A stretch of 64,000 nucleotides of DNA from Bythopirellula polymerisocia (GTDB lineage: Bacteria; Planctomycetota; Planctomycetia; Pirellulales; Lacipirellulaceae): contig NZ_SJPS01000006.1 in the NCBI RefSeq assembly GCF_007860015.1, forward strand, positions 62,001 through 126,000. The letters run 5' to 3'. The notes under the pieces are model-generated. The model ran no database searches. It was not told the origin of the DNA and saw only the letters and a program-made list of their open reading frames with translations. The position numbers were made by a program, and so were the translations under genes. Positions 51,890 to 61,155 of this stretch are shown here, piece by piece. Within the stretch, counting starts at the first letter, position 1; each line of letters opens with the position of its first letter.

Positions 51890-53245
51890 TCAAGCCGATT
51901 GCTCCAGATTGCTCACCTGGTTGAGCTTGTTGTAGAGCGTTTTGAGGCTGATGCCGAGTTCTTCGGCAGCCTTCGGTTTGTTCCCGTCGTTGCGCTCCAG
52001 GGCTTCTTGGATTGCTTCCATCTCCAAATCGCGAAGACTAATGGCTCCGCGGCGAAGCCTGGCGGCTCCTTGTAGTTGTCGCGAAGTAAGCTGCTGAGGA
52101 AGGTGCTCAGCACGAATAGGACCCGCATCGCAGAGAATCGTGGCATGCTCGATCACGTTGGCAAGCTCTCGTACGTTGCCTGGCCACACGTGAGAGAGTA
52201 ACACGTCGATGGCGTCGGGGGCGATCAAAGCTTCTTCGGCTTGCGGCTTTCCCCGATGACGCGCGAGTAGGTGCTTGGCGAGATTGGGTACGTCCTGAAT
52301 GCGTTCACGAAGTGCAGGGAGGTGAATCTCAAACGGGTTGATGCGATACATCAGGTCTTCACGGAATTCTTCCTCAGCGACCATCGCCTGCAAATCGCGG
52401 TGCGTTGCGCAGATCACTCGCACGTCGACCTCGGTGGTCTTGTTCTCGCCCACGCGACGGATTTCACCACTCTCCAGTACCCTCAGCAATTTCGCTTGCA
52501 TTGACTTAGGTAATTCGCCGATTTCATCTAAAAATATTGAACCGCCGTGAGCAACCTCAAAAAGCCCCACTCGGTGGTCATCTGCACCAGTGAAGGCACC
52601 TTTGCGATGACCAAATAGCTCGCTTTCGATGAGTGTTTCCGGCAACGCTCCACAATTTATTGCCACAAACGGATTGTTTGCGCGGGTGCTTTGTTCGTGC
52701 AGTGCCCTCGCTACCAGCTCCTTGCCAGTACCAGTTTCCCCAAGTATGAGTACGGTCGAATTTGAGGGGGCCACTTTTTCGATCAACAGTCGCACCTTCT
52801 GCATCGAGGGCGTGTTGCCGATAAGTCGCGGGGTCCCTTCCAAGCTTTGTACACGATGCTGCAGCGCACGACACTTTTGCGTGAGCTGCCGCTTGTCGGA
52901 AACTCGCTTTAGAAGCGCTTGAAGTTCGACCAGCTTGCACGGCTTGGTGAGATAGTCGAAGGCCCCGTGCCGCAGAGCCGCAATAGCAGTCTCCATTGAC
53001 GATTTTCCCGTGAGCACTACAGCTTCGGTCTCGGGAGAAACATCCTTACAATGCGCAATCACGGCAATGCCGTCGCGACCTGGCATGTCGAGATCGACGA
53101 GAATGCAGTCGTACGTATTCTTATCTAGGGCGGCAATTGCGGTGAGACCATCGGGACATACCGTTACCCGATGACCCAAGCGCGGCAGTTCAAGCTTCAT
53201 CAGCTCCTGCAACGAGGGCTCGTCGTCGGCAAACAACAGGGTCAA
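51890..53245 (-). CDS. NtrC-family sigma54-dependent response regulator
   Basis: A 451-residue activator: receiver domain (1-115; DDE pair in LLFADDEPSLQ, phospho-Asp in CILVDLDMPGRDG, Lys in DYLTKPCKL), AAA+ domain (about 135-365) with Walker A GETGTGKELVARAL, the sigma54-contact loop GAFTGA, Walker B GGSIFLDEIGELP and the arginine finger region REDLMYRIN, and a Fis-type helix-turn-helix at the end (NKPKAAEELGISLKTLYNKL). It should activate sigma54 promoters when phosphorylated by the kinase encoded 10 bases upstream. Targets are not apparent: I saw no convincing -24/-12 element in the window. Confidence 0.94.
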   Translation of the reverse strand: MTLLFADDEPSLQELMKLELPRLGHRVTVCPDGLTAIAALDKNTYDCILVDLDMPGRDGIAVIAHCKDVSPETEAVVLTGKSSMETAIAALRHGAFDYLTKPCKLVELQALLKRVSDKRQLTQKCRALQHRVQSLEGTPRLIGNTPSMQKVRLLIEKVAPSNSTVLILGETGTGKELVARALHEQSTRANNPFVAINCGALPETLIESELFGHRKGAFTGADDHRVGLFEVAHGGSIFLDEIGELPKSMQAKLLRVLESGEIRRVGENKTTEVDVRVICATHRDLQAMVAEEEFREDLMYRINPFEIHLPALRERIQDVPNLAKHLLARHRGKPQAEEALIAPDAIDVLLSHVWPGNVRELANVIEHATILCDAGPIRAEHLPQQLTSRQLQGAARLRRGAISLRDLEMEAIQEALERNDGNKPKAAEELGISLKTLYNKLNQVSNLEQSA

Positions 53246-53255
53246 TCCTTGACCA

Positions 53256-54914
53256 TTAGGCTGCTTGGTAGTGATGGCTCTTCTCCTTCATCGTTTGCTG
53301 AGACGGCAACGAAACCACGAACCGCGAACCGCATCCTGCGCCCTCGCTCATTGCTTCGATGTTGCCGTCATGTTCTTCCACTATCCGATACGTAATCGAT
53401 AATCCGAGTCCCGTCCCTTGTCCTCCCCGGCGGCGGGTAAAGAAGGGCTCGAACAGGTGCTTGCGAACTTCCTCGCTCATGCCGCACCCATTGTCCTCCA
53501 CCACGATCCGGGCCCAATCGTCCGTTTGCTCAACAGACACGTTCACCTTGCCTGTTGAGTCGAGGCTTTCCAGACCGTTGGTGATTAGGTTCAACACCAC
53601 TTGCTTGATTTCCTGGGCATTGATCTCGACAATCACGGGAGGACCGGCGGCAAGTTCGAGATGCTTATCCTTGTGCTTGCCCAGGTGCTGCACCATGTCG
53701 ATCACGCCCGCTACCAACTCTCGCAAATCGGTATTAACACGCTGGGAATCTCCCATACGCGCAAAGTCGAGCAGCTTTTCGGTGATTTGCTTGCAGCGAA
53801 ACGCCTCGCGTTGAATCATCTGTAAATAATTATGGATGACTGGAGCGTGCTCCTTGCATGGAGAATCCGCCTGGTCCATCATTTCTTCGATCCGCGAATC
53901 TAGCGACTCACTACACAACGCGATTGAGGCGAGCGGATTATTGATTTCGTGTGCTACGCCAGCTGCCAGGAACCCAACGCTGGCAAGTTGTTCGCTCCGT
54001 ACCACTTGGCTGGTCCGCTCGCGAACCTGGCGGTCCAGGTCATCACGAATCTCCTGAAAGCGTGCTGTCATGTTGTTCATCGCCACAGCCAATTCACCCA
54101 TCTCGTCAGAGGAATCTAAGTGTATCCGGTGATCGAATTTTCCTAACGCCACCTGTCGGGAACCTTCCACCAAGGTTTGCAAGGGCTCGGCAAACCAGCG
54201 AATGAATCCCCGAATGGAGATGAAAAGCAGCACGATGGCGATGCCCACATTGCTCCAAGCGATGGTCAGCGCAGTTCGGTACTGGGCTCGTACGTTGTCC
54301 GACAGCGCCAGTAATCGTGTATGTAAGTAACTAGGCAACTCCGCAACCAACGACCGCATCTTATCGAGTTCATTGCGAATGTACTCAATTTGTCCTGGGC
54401 TGAGCACCCAGTTTTCTCCTAAATGAGAACTGGAATCGCCACCTCCGAGCTTTACCAAGAGTTCGTCAATCTTAGACAGTGTTTCTCTCTCTAAACTGTC
54501 GTCTCCCAGTTGTAAGTCACGATCGAGGCTGGTTTCGTTCAATTGCCGCCGGTACCTATTGATGGCTTCCACCAGGCTGGCTAAGTGCATTCGGTATTCC
54601 TGCTGCAACATCTGGGCATCCCAAGGGAGTGAACTGGATTCTTCATCACCTGTGGTTGCATCTGGAAAGGTTTGAATGCTTAGCGGAGGTTCGACTCGCT
54701 CGTTTGCCTGGCTCAGGATAACTCGCAGATCATTGACACGCTGCTGGATGTCACTGGCTAGTGGCAGTTCAGCAGACCGGCAGCTGAGACTTCGCACCAA
54801 TCCACGGTAAGCGTAAAGCCCGTAGACGGCACTTCCAAACAGCGCGAGGATGGCGATGAGGAATACTCCCAATCCCAGCTTGAGCTTCGTGCGTAGGGGC
54901 CAATGAGAAGGCAC
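53256..54914 (-). CDS. Membrane sensor histidine kinase of the sigma54 two-component pair
   Basis: A kinase of about 552 residues: TM1 (LGLGVFLIAILALFGSAVYGL), an outside helical domain of about 180 residues, TM2 (TIAWSNVGIAIVLLFISI), HAMP (about 245-300), HisKA with VAHEINNPLASIALCSESLD, and HATPase with NLITNGLESL, VEDNGCGM and GGQGTGLGLSITYRIV. This NtrB/ZraS-like layout matches its NtrC-type partner, 10 bases downstream. I favour the GTG start at 54914, six bases after GGAGG; the frame continues to 54947 (TTG) and a TTG at 54917 is also possible. The stimulus is unknown. Confidence 0.9.
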   Translation of the reverse strand: MPSHWPLRTKLKLGLGVFLIAILALFGSAVYGLYAYRGLVRSLSCRSAELPLASDIQQRVNDLRVILSQANERVEPPLSIQTFPDATTGDEESSSLPWDAQMLQQEYRMHLASLVEAINRYRRQLNETSLDRDLQLGDDSLERETLSKIDELLVKLGGGDSSSHLGENWVLSPGQIEYIRNELDKMRSLVAELPSYLHTRLLALSDNVRAQYRTALTIAWSNVGIAIVLLFISIRGFIRWFAEPLQTLVEGSRQVALGKFDHRIHLDSSDEMGELAVAMNNMTARFQEIRDDLDRQVRERTSQVVRSEQLASVGFLAAGVAHEINNPLASIALCSESLDSRIEEMMDQADSPCKEHAPVIHNYLQMIQREAFRCKQITEKLLDFARMGDSQRVNTDLRELVAGVIDMVQHLGKHKDKHLELAAGPPVIVEINAQEIKQVVLNLITNGLESLDSTGKVNVSVEQTDDWARIVVEDNGCGMSEEVRKHLFEPFFTRRRGGQGTGLGLSITYRIVEEHDGNIEAMSEGAGCGSRFVVSLPSQQTMKEKSHHYQAA

Positions 54915-55070
54915 CAACGACCTCCATGTCGACGGTGATTGCAGCAATCAAAACGAGCTTTCCAAGCCCGACGGGAGCGGGAGTTTAGCACCCACGTTGT
55001 AAATCTGACAAGAACAGATATTCCGCGATAGCAGTGCTCCATGAAGAAACGAATCATTGCAGCTATCTGT

Positions 55071-56258
55071 CTAAAACCTCACCACACGACGCATCAGCCA
55101 AATTCCCCAGCCTGCTAGCACAAGATTCCCGAGCCAGACAGCTGGGGCAGGGAACACGCCAGATTTCGCCTGATCAAGGCATCCCACCAGCATCGGATAG
55201 TAGATCAGCAGAATCGGCAGGAAGCAGGCGAAAAAGCTCCCCCAGAATTCTCCGTGGCGACGGCGAATGGCCATTGGGGCGCCGATCATCACAAAACAGA
55301 GGCAGCTGAATCCGTTGGCCCATCGGCGGTGCGGTTCTGTGTAGAAGCGGTGCTTCGTGATGCGGGCGTACTGAACTTGTTGGCGGCGATTCTGCCAGCC
55401 ACTCTCAGCAAGTTCGAACATACGACCAGTCATAATGGCATAGGACGCATCCGCTGCCATCTCTTGTTCCATCAACTCGATTAGCCTGGCTTGTTCGACT
55501 TTCTTGGGTCCAATCTCTCGGAGAGCGTAATTGGCTGGGCTGCGAGATTGTCCGCTTTCTCCTGTGAACTCACCAAATGAAATCGGCAACTCCCAAGGGC
55601 CGGGATGCGAGATCGACCCACCCCCTCCGAAGTCAATCTCGGCATTAACGAGCGTGAGCAAGATTCGCTCGGCAGCGGCATCAGAGCGAATCTCTGCCTC
55701 GTCGGCTGTAACCGTCCAGGCGGGTTTGTTGGGCGCAGAATAGAATAAGAACGTAGGCTCGATGAGTCGCTTACCGTAGACTCGCTGGACTGTAAGCTTC
55801 AATTGGTCGTTGCTATAGGAGCGCGTCGTGCGTAAACGACCGTAGATAATTTCCTCCAGCGATTCAAGCACGACTCGTTGTACACCGCCGTGGCCCCATG
55901 AAACGGCCATATCGTTGATCCACACCGTCGCAAAACTCGCCAGCGTGGCTAGAATCAACGTTGGCCAAACCATAACCAGCGGCGATATGCCGAGTGACTT
56001 CACAGCCACTATTTCGTTGGACGAAGAGATCCGGCCATAGATCGTGGTCGACGCCAATAGCATCGTCCCGGGCACGGCAAACAACATGGCCTGCGGAAGC
56101 ATGTAGGGCAGCAACCGCAGGAGAGGCACCAGCCCTAGTCCCTTTTCAACCGCTTCCTTGCCAACAAGGATTAAGAACACGATAGCCGTCATCGCGGTCA
56201 GCGTCAGCAGAAAAACTGACAGCAGTTCATAGACGATGTACCGAGTTAGAATGCGCAT
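55071..56258 (-). CDS. LptF/LptG (YjgP/YjgQ) family permease
   Basis: A 395-residue inner-membrane protein of the lipopolysaccharide-export permease family. The layout is typical: N-terminal helices (MRILTRYIVYELLSVFLLTL, FLILVGKEAVEKGLGLVPLL), the conserved EIVAVKSLGISP loop, a periplasmic beta-jellyroll (about 125-270), then three C-terminal helices. It would extract LPS toward LptC/LptA, with an LptB ATPase encoded elsewhere. I chose the ATG at 56258, which starts at the family-typical MRILTRY; the frame is open to 56342. The middle domain also has a Gly-rich GGGGSISHPGPWELPIS stretch. Single gene, apparently not in an operon with the PP2C gene upstream. Confidence 0.9.
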   Translation of the reverse strand: MRILTRYIVYELLSVFLLTLTAMTAIVFLILVGKEAVEKGLGLVPLLRLLPYMLPQAMLFAVPGTMLLASTTIYGRISSSNEIVAVKSLGISPLVMVWPTLILATLASFATVWINDMAVSWGHGGVQRVVLESLEEIIYGRLRTTRSYSNDQLKLTVQRVYGKRLIEPTFLFYSAPNKPAWTVTADEAEIRSDAAAERILLTLVNAEIDFGGGGSISHPGPWELPISFGEFTGESGQSRSPANYALREIGPKKVEQARLIELMEQEMAADASYAIMTGRMFELAESGWQNRRQQVQYARITKHRFYTEPHRRWANGFSCLCFVMIGAPMAIRRRHGEFWGSFFACFLPILLIYYPMLVGCLDQAKSGVFPAPAVWLGNLVLAGWGIWLMRRVVRF

Positions 56259-56389
56259 CGAGGCTCGTGACAGTCTCGTGGGGAAGGGGCCGGACTCAGA
56301 TTGCCACACTGTAGCAGCCACGGCCAGCCCGCGAAACGACATTTCCCCACCCCCTGCAGAGTCGTGAACGCTGTGCTAGCACCCGTAAT

Positions 56390-57712
56390 TCAACACAGAT
56401 CAACAGAAGAGTCGCTCGCTGCTGTACGCTTAGAATTGCGTAATGCCTGCATTAATCGCCGCACCGCGCTGCAATAGGCGATGACCGCGTCCTGATAGTT
56501 CCCCTTGGTGATTGCTTCGTGGGCAGTTTGCCGATCGCGATGGATCGCGGGCCAATCAACTTCCCAAGTATTTTGGCCTTCGAGATCTTCCAACTGGCGC
56601 ACAATATCTCCAAGGGTCGCGATCGTGGCGGGGCCCGGCTGGCAGTCATGGCGACGATAAGGTGCCTTGCCATGAATTCCCACGGAAGAACCGCTATGGC
56701 ATGCCCCCGAGGTAGTGTCTCTTTGGGTCCAAGCGACAAGGGCAGCCACTAGAAAAGCGGCAGCGCTCAGGAAAGCTCCCCCAAAACTTTGGTTCGTGGC
56801 CAGCGCTATACCTAGGATTGCACTAACAACCATTGCCACCCAGCACAGTGGATGAATCCCACGCGAGCGTTTGAACCGGCGGGGCGGTTCATGCGTTTCC
56901 TCAGGAGGGGCGGCCATCCCCAACTTCTCCGACTCGGCGATTTCCACAACGATCGTCGTAATGTTGTCGGGTCCACCGAGTAGGTTTGCCAGATCGATTA
57001 GCGTTTGTGCGGCTTCGTTAAGTGGCAAACAACCGACGACAGCACCAATCAACTCTGGTTTTAAGGGGCCGGTTAGTCCATCGCTGCACAGCAAGAAACG
57101 ATCGCCTGTTTGCACAGAAAAAGGACCTTCGACATCGACTGACACGGTCGGATGTGGACCCAAGGAACGGGTGATCACATTCTTGGGAACGTAAGCAGGA
57201 ATCTCGTCTTCGCTAGCGTGCCCAGCAGCTGCCATCTCCCAGACCAAACTATGATCAAACGTCAACTGTTCAAAACAATTTCCTCGCAAGCGATAGACTC
57301 GGCTGTCACCCACATGCGCAGCGAGCGCCCCCTGAGGCAGGACCAACAAACAACTGCAAGTGGTTCCCATTCCATGGAAATCTACACTGTTGGATCCTTT
57401 AGTGTAGATCACTTGATTGGCTTCGCGAACCGCTTCCACAATCGCCTCGCTAGGAGTAACCTCCGAGCGTTTGTGATAACTGTGCGGCACAGTGTCAGTG
57501 GCCATTTTGCTGGCAAGTTCCCCAGCAGCGTGCGCACCCATTCCATCGGCGACCACAAACAGGTGGCCATGCGATTTCCATTGGCTACTTCCTTCGGCAA
57601 GCGACACGGCCAAGGAATCTTGATTGCTCGATCGGCGCATCCCCACATCACTAACCGCAGCGCATCGCAACCCTCCGATGGAGCTTTCCAACTTACTGGA
57701 GGGACTACTCAT
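56390..57712 (-). CDS. PP2C-family Ser/Thr protein phosphatase with membrane segments
   Basis: A 440-residue protein. The PP2C (PPM) catalytic domain fills about residues 15-255, with metal ligands in SDVGMRRSSNQDS, VVADGMGAHAAGELAS (Asp in DGMG), AHVGDSRVYRLR, LLCSDGLTGPL and GGPDNITTIVVE. Two adjacent hydrophobic segments follow (IHPLCWVAMVVSAILGIALA and FLSAAAFLVAALVAW), then a soluble C-terminal region of about 110 residues, helical near its end (AIHRDRQTAHEAI). It should dephosphorylate Ser/Thr proteins near the membrane, the counterpart of the many planctomycete Ser/Thr kinases. No kinase is adjacent. Confidence 0.93.
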   Translation of the reverse strand: MSSPSSKLESSIGGLRCAAVSDVGMRRSSNQDSLAVSLAEGSSQWKSHGHLFVVADGMGAHAAGELASKMATDTVPHSYHKRSEVTPSEAIVEAVREANQVIYTKGSNSVDFHGMGTTCSCLLVLPQGALAAHVGDSRVYRLRGNCFEQLTFDHSLVWEMAAAGHASEDEIPAYVPKNVITRSLGPHPTVSVDVEGPFSVQTGDRFLLCSDGLTGPLKPELIGAVVGCLPLNEAAQTLIDLANLLGGPDNITTIVVEIAESEKLGMAAPPEETHEPPRRFKRSRGIHPLCWVAMVVSAILGIALATNQSFGGAFLSAAAFLVAALVAWTQRDTTSGACHSGSSVGIHGKAPYRRHDCQPGPATIATLGDIVRQLEDLEGQNTWEVDWPAIHRDRQTAHEAITKGNYQDAVIAYCSAVRRLMQALRNSKRTAASDSSVDLC

Positions 57713-57845
57713 GCGCGACGTGGATTATCACAAAGTCTTATCAGATCGGGGGATTAAATTTGCTAGCATGATGCCAGCACAGCAAGCTAGCCATTCTAAC
57801 TTCGAAAGTGCCGCATTGAAAGCGGGGCAGGGGAGGCTCTGTATT

Positions 57846-57921
57846 GTCATCCCCGCGCAAGCGGGAACCTCGGAAATGCGTGGCAGCTTGCACCCTGGGC
57901 TCCCGTCAGCAGGGAAATGAC
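57846..57921. repeat. Short dispersed-repeat-like element (GTCATCCC...ATGAC)
   Basis: The 76-bp segment begins GTCATCCCCGC and ends GGGAAATGAC, giving inverted ends, and includes CCCGC-GCAA-GCGGG, a perfect stem with a GNRA-type loop. GTCATxCCCGCgnaAGCGGG repeats are common intergenic elements in many Gram-negative genomes. Only one copy was noticed in this window. It lies between the PP2C and PEGA genes. Confidence 0.6.
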
Positions 57922-58027
57922 GGTCGAGGCATCGCAAAAATTACCGATTTCGCCTAGCAGCACTCAACTTGTGTCCCTATACTCCCACCCCACTTTTCTA
58001 GGCAGAGCACATTCCCCGGACCTCGGC

Positions 58028-58630
58028 ATGCTCGACTCGTCATTCAATCCGCATTTTCATCGCCTGGCAGTGTTTGTTGCCGTGGCGTGTCTGGTGCTAT
58101 TGCCCGGCTGCGTCAGGCGTCGGCTGATGGTCCGCAGCAATCCTCCGGGAGCAATGGTCTACGTCGACAACCAGCTCATCGGCACAACCCCCTGTGCCAC
58201 AGATTTCATTTACTACGGTACGCGCGAAGTCCGACTCGTGAAACCTGGCTTTGAAACTCTGACGGTAAGCCAGCCCATACCGGCACCATGGTATCAGATT
58301 CCGCCCATCGATTTTGTGAGCGAAAATCTCTATCCCCACAAGATTCAAGACTACCGCACGGTCTCCTACAATCTCGTCCCGCAAGTAATCGTCCCCACCG
58401 AACAGCTTTTGGGCCGCGCCGAAGAACTTCGCCAAAGCACCCAGCAAGGTGCGGTGCTCCCTCCTCCCGCAGTCGTCCCACCTGGGCCAGCCATCCCTGT
58501 GCTTCCCCCCGGCACACAACCACTGCTGACCAACCCAACCGAATCAGAAACGCTGGTCCCTTCAGGAGTTATCGCTGCGCCACCTGGATCTCTCCCCTCC
58601 GGCGGCCAACCGTTGGTGCCGTTGCCGTAG
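58028..58630 (+). CDS. PEGA-domain lipoprotein
   Basis: A 200-residue protein with a lipoprotein signal (LAVFVAVACLVLLPGC) and a PEGA domain right after it (LMVRSNPPGAMVYVDNQLIG, TTPCATDFIYYGTREVRLVK, GFETLTV), a small beta-fold often found in surface proteins. The C-terminal third is Pro/Gly-rich, low complexity. I chose the ATG at 58028, which begins the lipoprotein signal; the open frame extends to 57917 into the repeat element. A possible terminator follows the stop. Exact function unknown; PEGA proteins are usually structural or binding components of the envelope. Confidence 0.87.
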   Translation: MLDSSFNPHFHRLAVFVAVACLVLLPGCVRRRLMVRSNPPGAMVYVDNQLIGTTPCATDFIYYGTREVRLVKPGFETLTVSQPIPAPWYQIPPIDFVSENLYPHKIQDYRTVSYNLVPQVIVPTEQLLGRAEELRQSTQQGAVLPPPAVVPPGPAIPVLPPGTQPLLTNPTESETLVPSGVIAAPPGSLPSGGQPLVPLP

Positions 58631-58643
58631 CAACCGGTGCCAT

Positions 58644-58679
58644 TCAGTTGCTGGACGCCATTCCACGACTGATTTTTTA
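58644..58679 (+). terminator. Possible intrinsic terminator after the PEGA gene
   Basis: An imperfect stem (CAGT..TGGA with TCCA..ACTG) is followed by six T residues, 14 bases after the PEGA-gene stop. The stem has two mismatches, so the call is moderate. Confidence 0.4.
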
Positions 58680-58750
58680 GCCTGCAGGAACTGAAAGAAG
58701 CGATGTAGGCAGTTTCTCCAAAGACTGACCAAAACTCTTGGATATTCTCT

Positions 58751-58770
58751 AGACAGATGCAACTCTGTCT
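58751..58770. promoter_or_regulatory. Inverted repeat upstream of the broken PEP-CTERM gene
   Basis: Perfect 7-base arms AGACAGA and TCTGTCT surround six bases, about 85 bases before the start of the PEP-CTERM gene. No U tract follows. It may be an operator or leader hairpin for that gene; the function is inferred only from position. Confidence 0.35.
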
Positions 58771-58856
58771 CTATGCAAAACTTGATTCGAGGGTTGGCCC
58801 AAGTTACAACGAAGTAGAGGCTTGCCGAATCCAAAGCAAACGGGAGTGAGAATCCG

Positions 58857-59802
58857 ATGTCTATCAGACGATGCTGCGTTTTTCCTATTGCAGCAATCTC
58901 GTTTCTGATCGAATCAACGTTAGCGCTGGCGATCCCGTTGCAAGTCGTTAATTATGGATTCGAAGACATCTCTGGTGAGAGTCCCTTCAACGAATTCACC
59001 TTCGGAGAACTCAACGGGTGGGAGCTCTACGATCCCAATACCGTTACCGACAATGGTGATGGCCCAACCTATTTTATTGGGACGCTCACGCCCTTTGAGC
59101 CAGACCCAATTGGCAACCCTGGAGTGTTTGCCAATTTTCCTGCTGGGGGCAGCCGAAGGACAACGCGTAGGTATTGCTTTCAACTTCAACGGTAGCGACG
59201 GCCAAGGTGAATATGGATTCTTCCAAGAACTGGGGGCAACTCTTCAGCCGCACACGACTTACACACTCGAAGTTGAGATCGGCAACATCACGTCTGCCAC
59301 CGCAATGAACGGAGCGTTTTTCCCACTGGAGGGTTTCCCAGGTTATCGAGTTGAACTGCTCGCCGGAGGCATGATGCTGGAACAAGACAATAATTTGCTA
59401 TCGGGCACGATCTCCGACGGCGAGTTTGCCACCAGCGTCATCACCTACACAACGGGTGCATCGCATGATCTATTCGATGAGAATCTAGGAATCCTGCTGG
59501 TTAACTTGAATCAAGCCGATCCCAGCTTCCCCGCTTCAGATATTGAAGTCGATTTTGACAATGTGCGACTCGACGCCTCTCCCGCACTAGCCGGAGACTT
59601 CGATGGTGATCTTGACGTGGATGGCGCTGACTTCCTGGATTGGCAGCGGAACACAAGCGTGGGCAATTTATCTGACTGGCAGACCACCTATGGCTCAGTT
59701 CTCGAGCCGCTTGGCGGGCTACAGTCCATTCCCGAGCCTTCGTCCGTTTGGATCCTGCTCGGAGGAACGGCGATTCTCTATCGCAAGAGAAGCCGTCTTT
59801 GA
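58857..59802 (+). pseudogene. PEP-CTERM exported protein interrupted by a single-base frameshift
   Basis: Two overlapping frames make one protein. Frame one (58857-59195) supplies the signal peptide and the start of a beta-sandwich-like domain (VVNYGFEDISGESPFNEF). Frame two supplies the rest from about GAAEGQRVGIAFNF on: a dockerin-like DFDGDLDVDGADFLDWQ segment and the PEP-CTERM tail (IPEPSSVWILLGG, basic end). They join without loss if one G is removed from the GGGGG run at 59145-59149, giving 314 residues. The extra base may be a true mutation, a phase-variable tract or a sequencing error. A good SD (GGGAGTGAG) precedes the ATG. When intact it would be a surface protein of unknown ligand. 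Confidence 0.8.
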
Positions 59803-60006
59803 GGGAAAAGCCGCAGGGTTTTCTAGGGATAATTGGACGCCACGAGCTAGACACGTGTGAGGGCTTGGTGGTTACAATTGATGCCTATCCGTGTCGGGAG
59901 TCGTTCCCGGCATATCCAGTTGAGAGATCCCGTTGAGGGAGTAGAAAACGTGCGTCATTTCCGGCAAAGCAAAGCGACTGGCTCAACTCCTAGGTCAATA
60001 CTACGA

Positions 60007-61104
60007 ATGAAGAATTCATGCTTCCCTTGGATATCTCTCTTCCAGAATGCCTCAATTGTGGCGTCTGTTTTCCTGGCAATTAACCTTAGGCAAGTGCGCG
60101 CTATCGAAGCCGGGATGCCGAATCCACCAAGTTCGCCAACAGTCGTGAAGGTGGGGATCTTCCTGGCCGACATCGTGGACCTGAATGAGGTAGACGAAAC
60201 CTTTCAGGCTGAATTCGTCATTGTGGCAGAGTGGGAGGACCCGAGGCTGGAGTTCGATCGGGAAGTGGAAGGAACAGACATGAAGCTCTTCCAGGGGCAG
60301 TTCCAGTTTAACGAAGTCTTTGCCGGTTGGTGGCCGCAACTGCTACTCGTCAACGAAATCGGCTCGGGTGACATCAACGCCATCACTATCCAGGTTCACC
60401 ACGACGGGCGTGTCCGGTACCTGGAGCAGCGGAACGTCACCTTAGAGACACCGATGAAGCTGCAGCCGTTTCCGTTCGACACACAAACGCTGGAGGCGAA
60501 GATGCTTGCATTTGGCAACTACAGCGATCAGGTGGTACTAGAGGTAGACGAACGGATGTTGGGTGCCACGGATGAACACGTCAAGAGCAACGACCGAGTC
60601 AACATCGCACAGTGGCGCCTGGTCAACCTCGACATGGTGGCTGGGCTCTCGGACTATCGTTATTACGGAGCGCCAAAGCAGCTTTCTGAGATACGACTAA
60701 ACATTACTCTGGAACGCCAGTCGGCAAATATCGTTTGGAAAGTGATCGTCCCGCTGATCGTCCTTGTTCTCTTGATGTGGGCGGTCTTTTGGATGGAGGT
60801 GGACAATCTGTCGGATCGGCTAAATGTCGCGTTCATTGGAATTCTGACGATTGTGGCCTACCAGTTCCTGATCGATGGCACGATGCCTCGAATTTCGTAC
60901 TTCACATTTACGGATACGGTGCTGCTGTATTCGTTCCTGGTGATGTGCCTGGCAATCGTTGAGAGTCTGATCCTTTATTCGCTATGCAAGGCAGGGCGCA
61001 AGGAAGCGGCTGAGAGATTAGACCGTGCTGCGCAATGGGCTTTTCCTATCATCTATTTCATGGGACTCATCATCAGCTATCTCTACTATATAAACTCCTA
61101 CTAG
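60007..61104 (+). CDS. Prokaryotic pentameric ligand-gated ion channel (Cys-loop-family homologue)
   Basis: A 365-residue channel subunit. After a signal peptide (about 1-28) comes an extracellular ligand-binding beta-sandwich (about 40-245) that keeps the Pro-loop motif PFPFDTQTL; bacterial members lack the Cys pair. Four membrane helices follow: TM1 KVIVPLIVLVLLMWAVFWM, TM2 LNVAFIGILTIVAYQFLIDG, TM3 FTDTVLLYSFLVMCLAIVES and TM4 at the very end (FPIIYFMGLIISYLYYI), with the family-typical Pro in TM1 and short TM3-TM4 loop. It would form a pentamer like GLIC/ELIC. I chose the ATG at 60007, where the signal begins; the frame runs open to 59857. Ligand and ion selectivity unknown. Confidence 0.9.
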   Translation: MKNSCFPWISLFQNASIVASVFLAINLRQVRAIEAGMPNPPSSPTVVKVGIFLADIVDLNEVDETFQAEFVIVAEWEDPRLEFDREVEGTDMKLFQGQFQFNEVFAGWWPQLLLVNEIGSGDINAITIQVHHDGRVRYLEQRNVTLETPMKLQPFPFDTQTLEAKMLAFGNYSDQVVLEVDERMLGATDEHVKSNDRVNIAQWRLVNLDMVAGLSDYRYYGAPKQLSEIRLNITLERQSANIVWKVIVPLIVLVLLMWAVFWMEVDNLSDRLNVAFIGILTIVAYQFLIDGTMPRISYFTFTDTVLLYSFLVMCLAIVESLILYSLCKAGRKEAAERLDRAAQWAFPIIYFMGLIISYLYYINSY

Positions 61105-61155
61105 CGGCCAGTTCGAAAAATGGGACGAATTGCTGCGTTCTTTTTTGCTTGTAAA

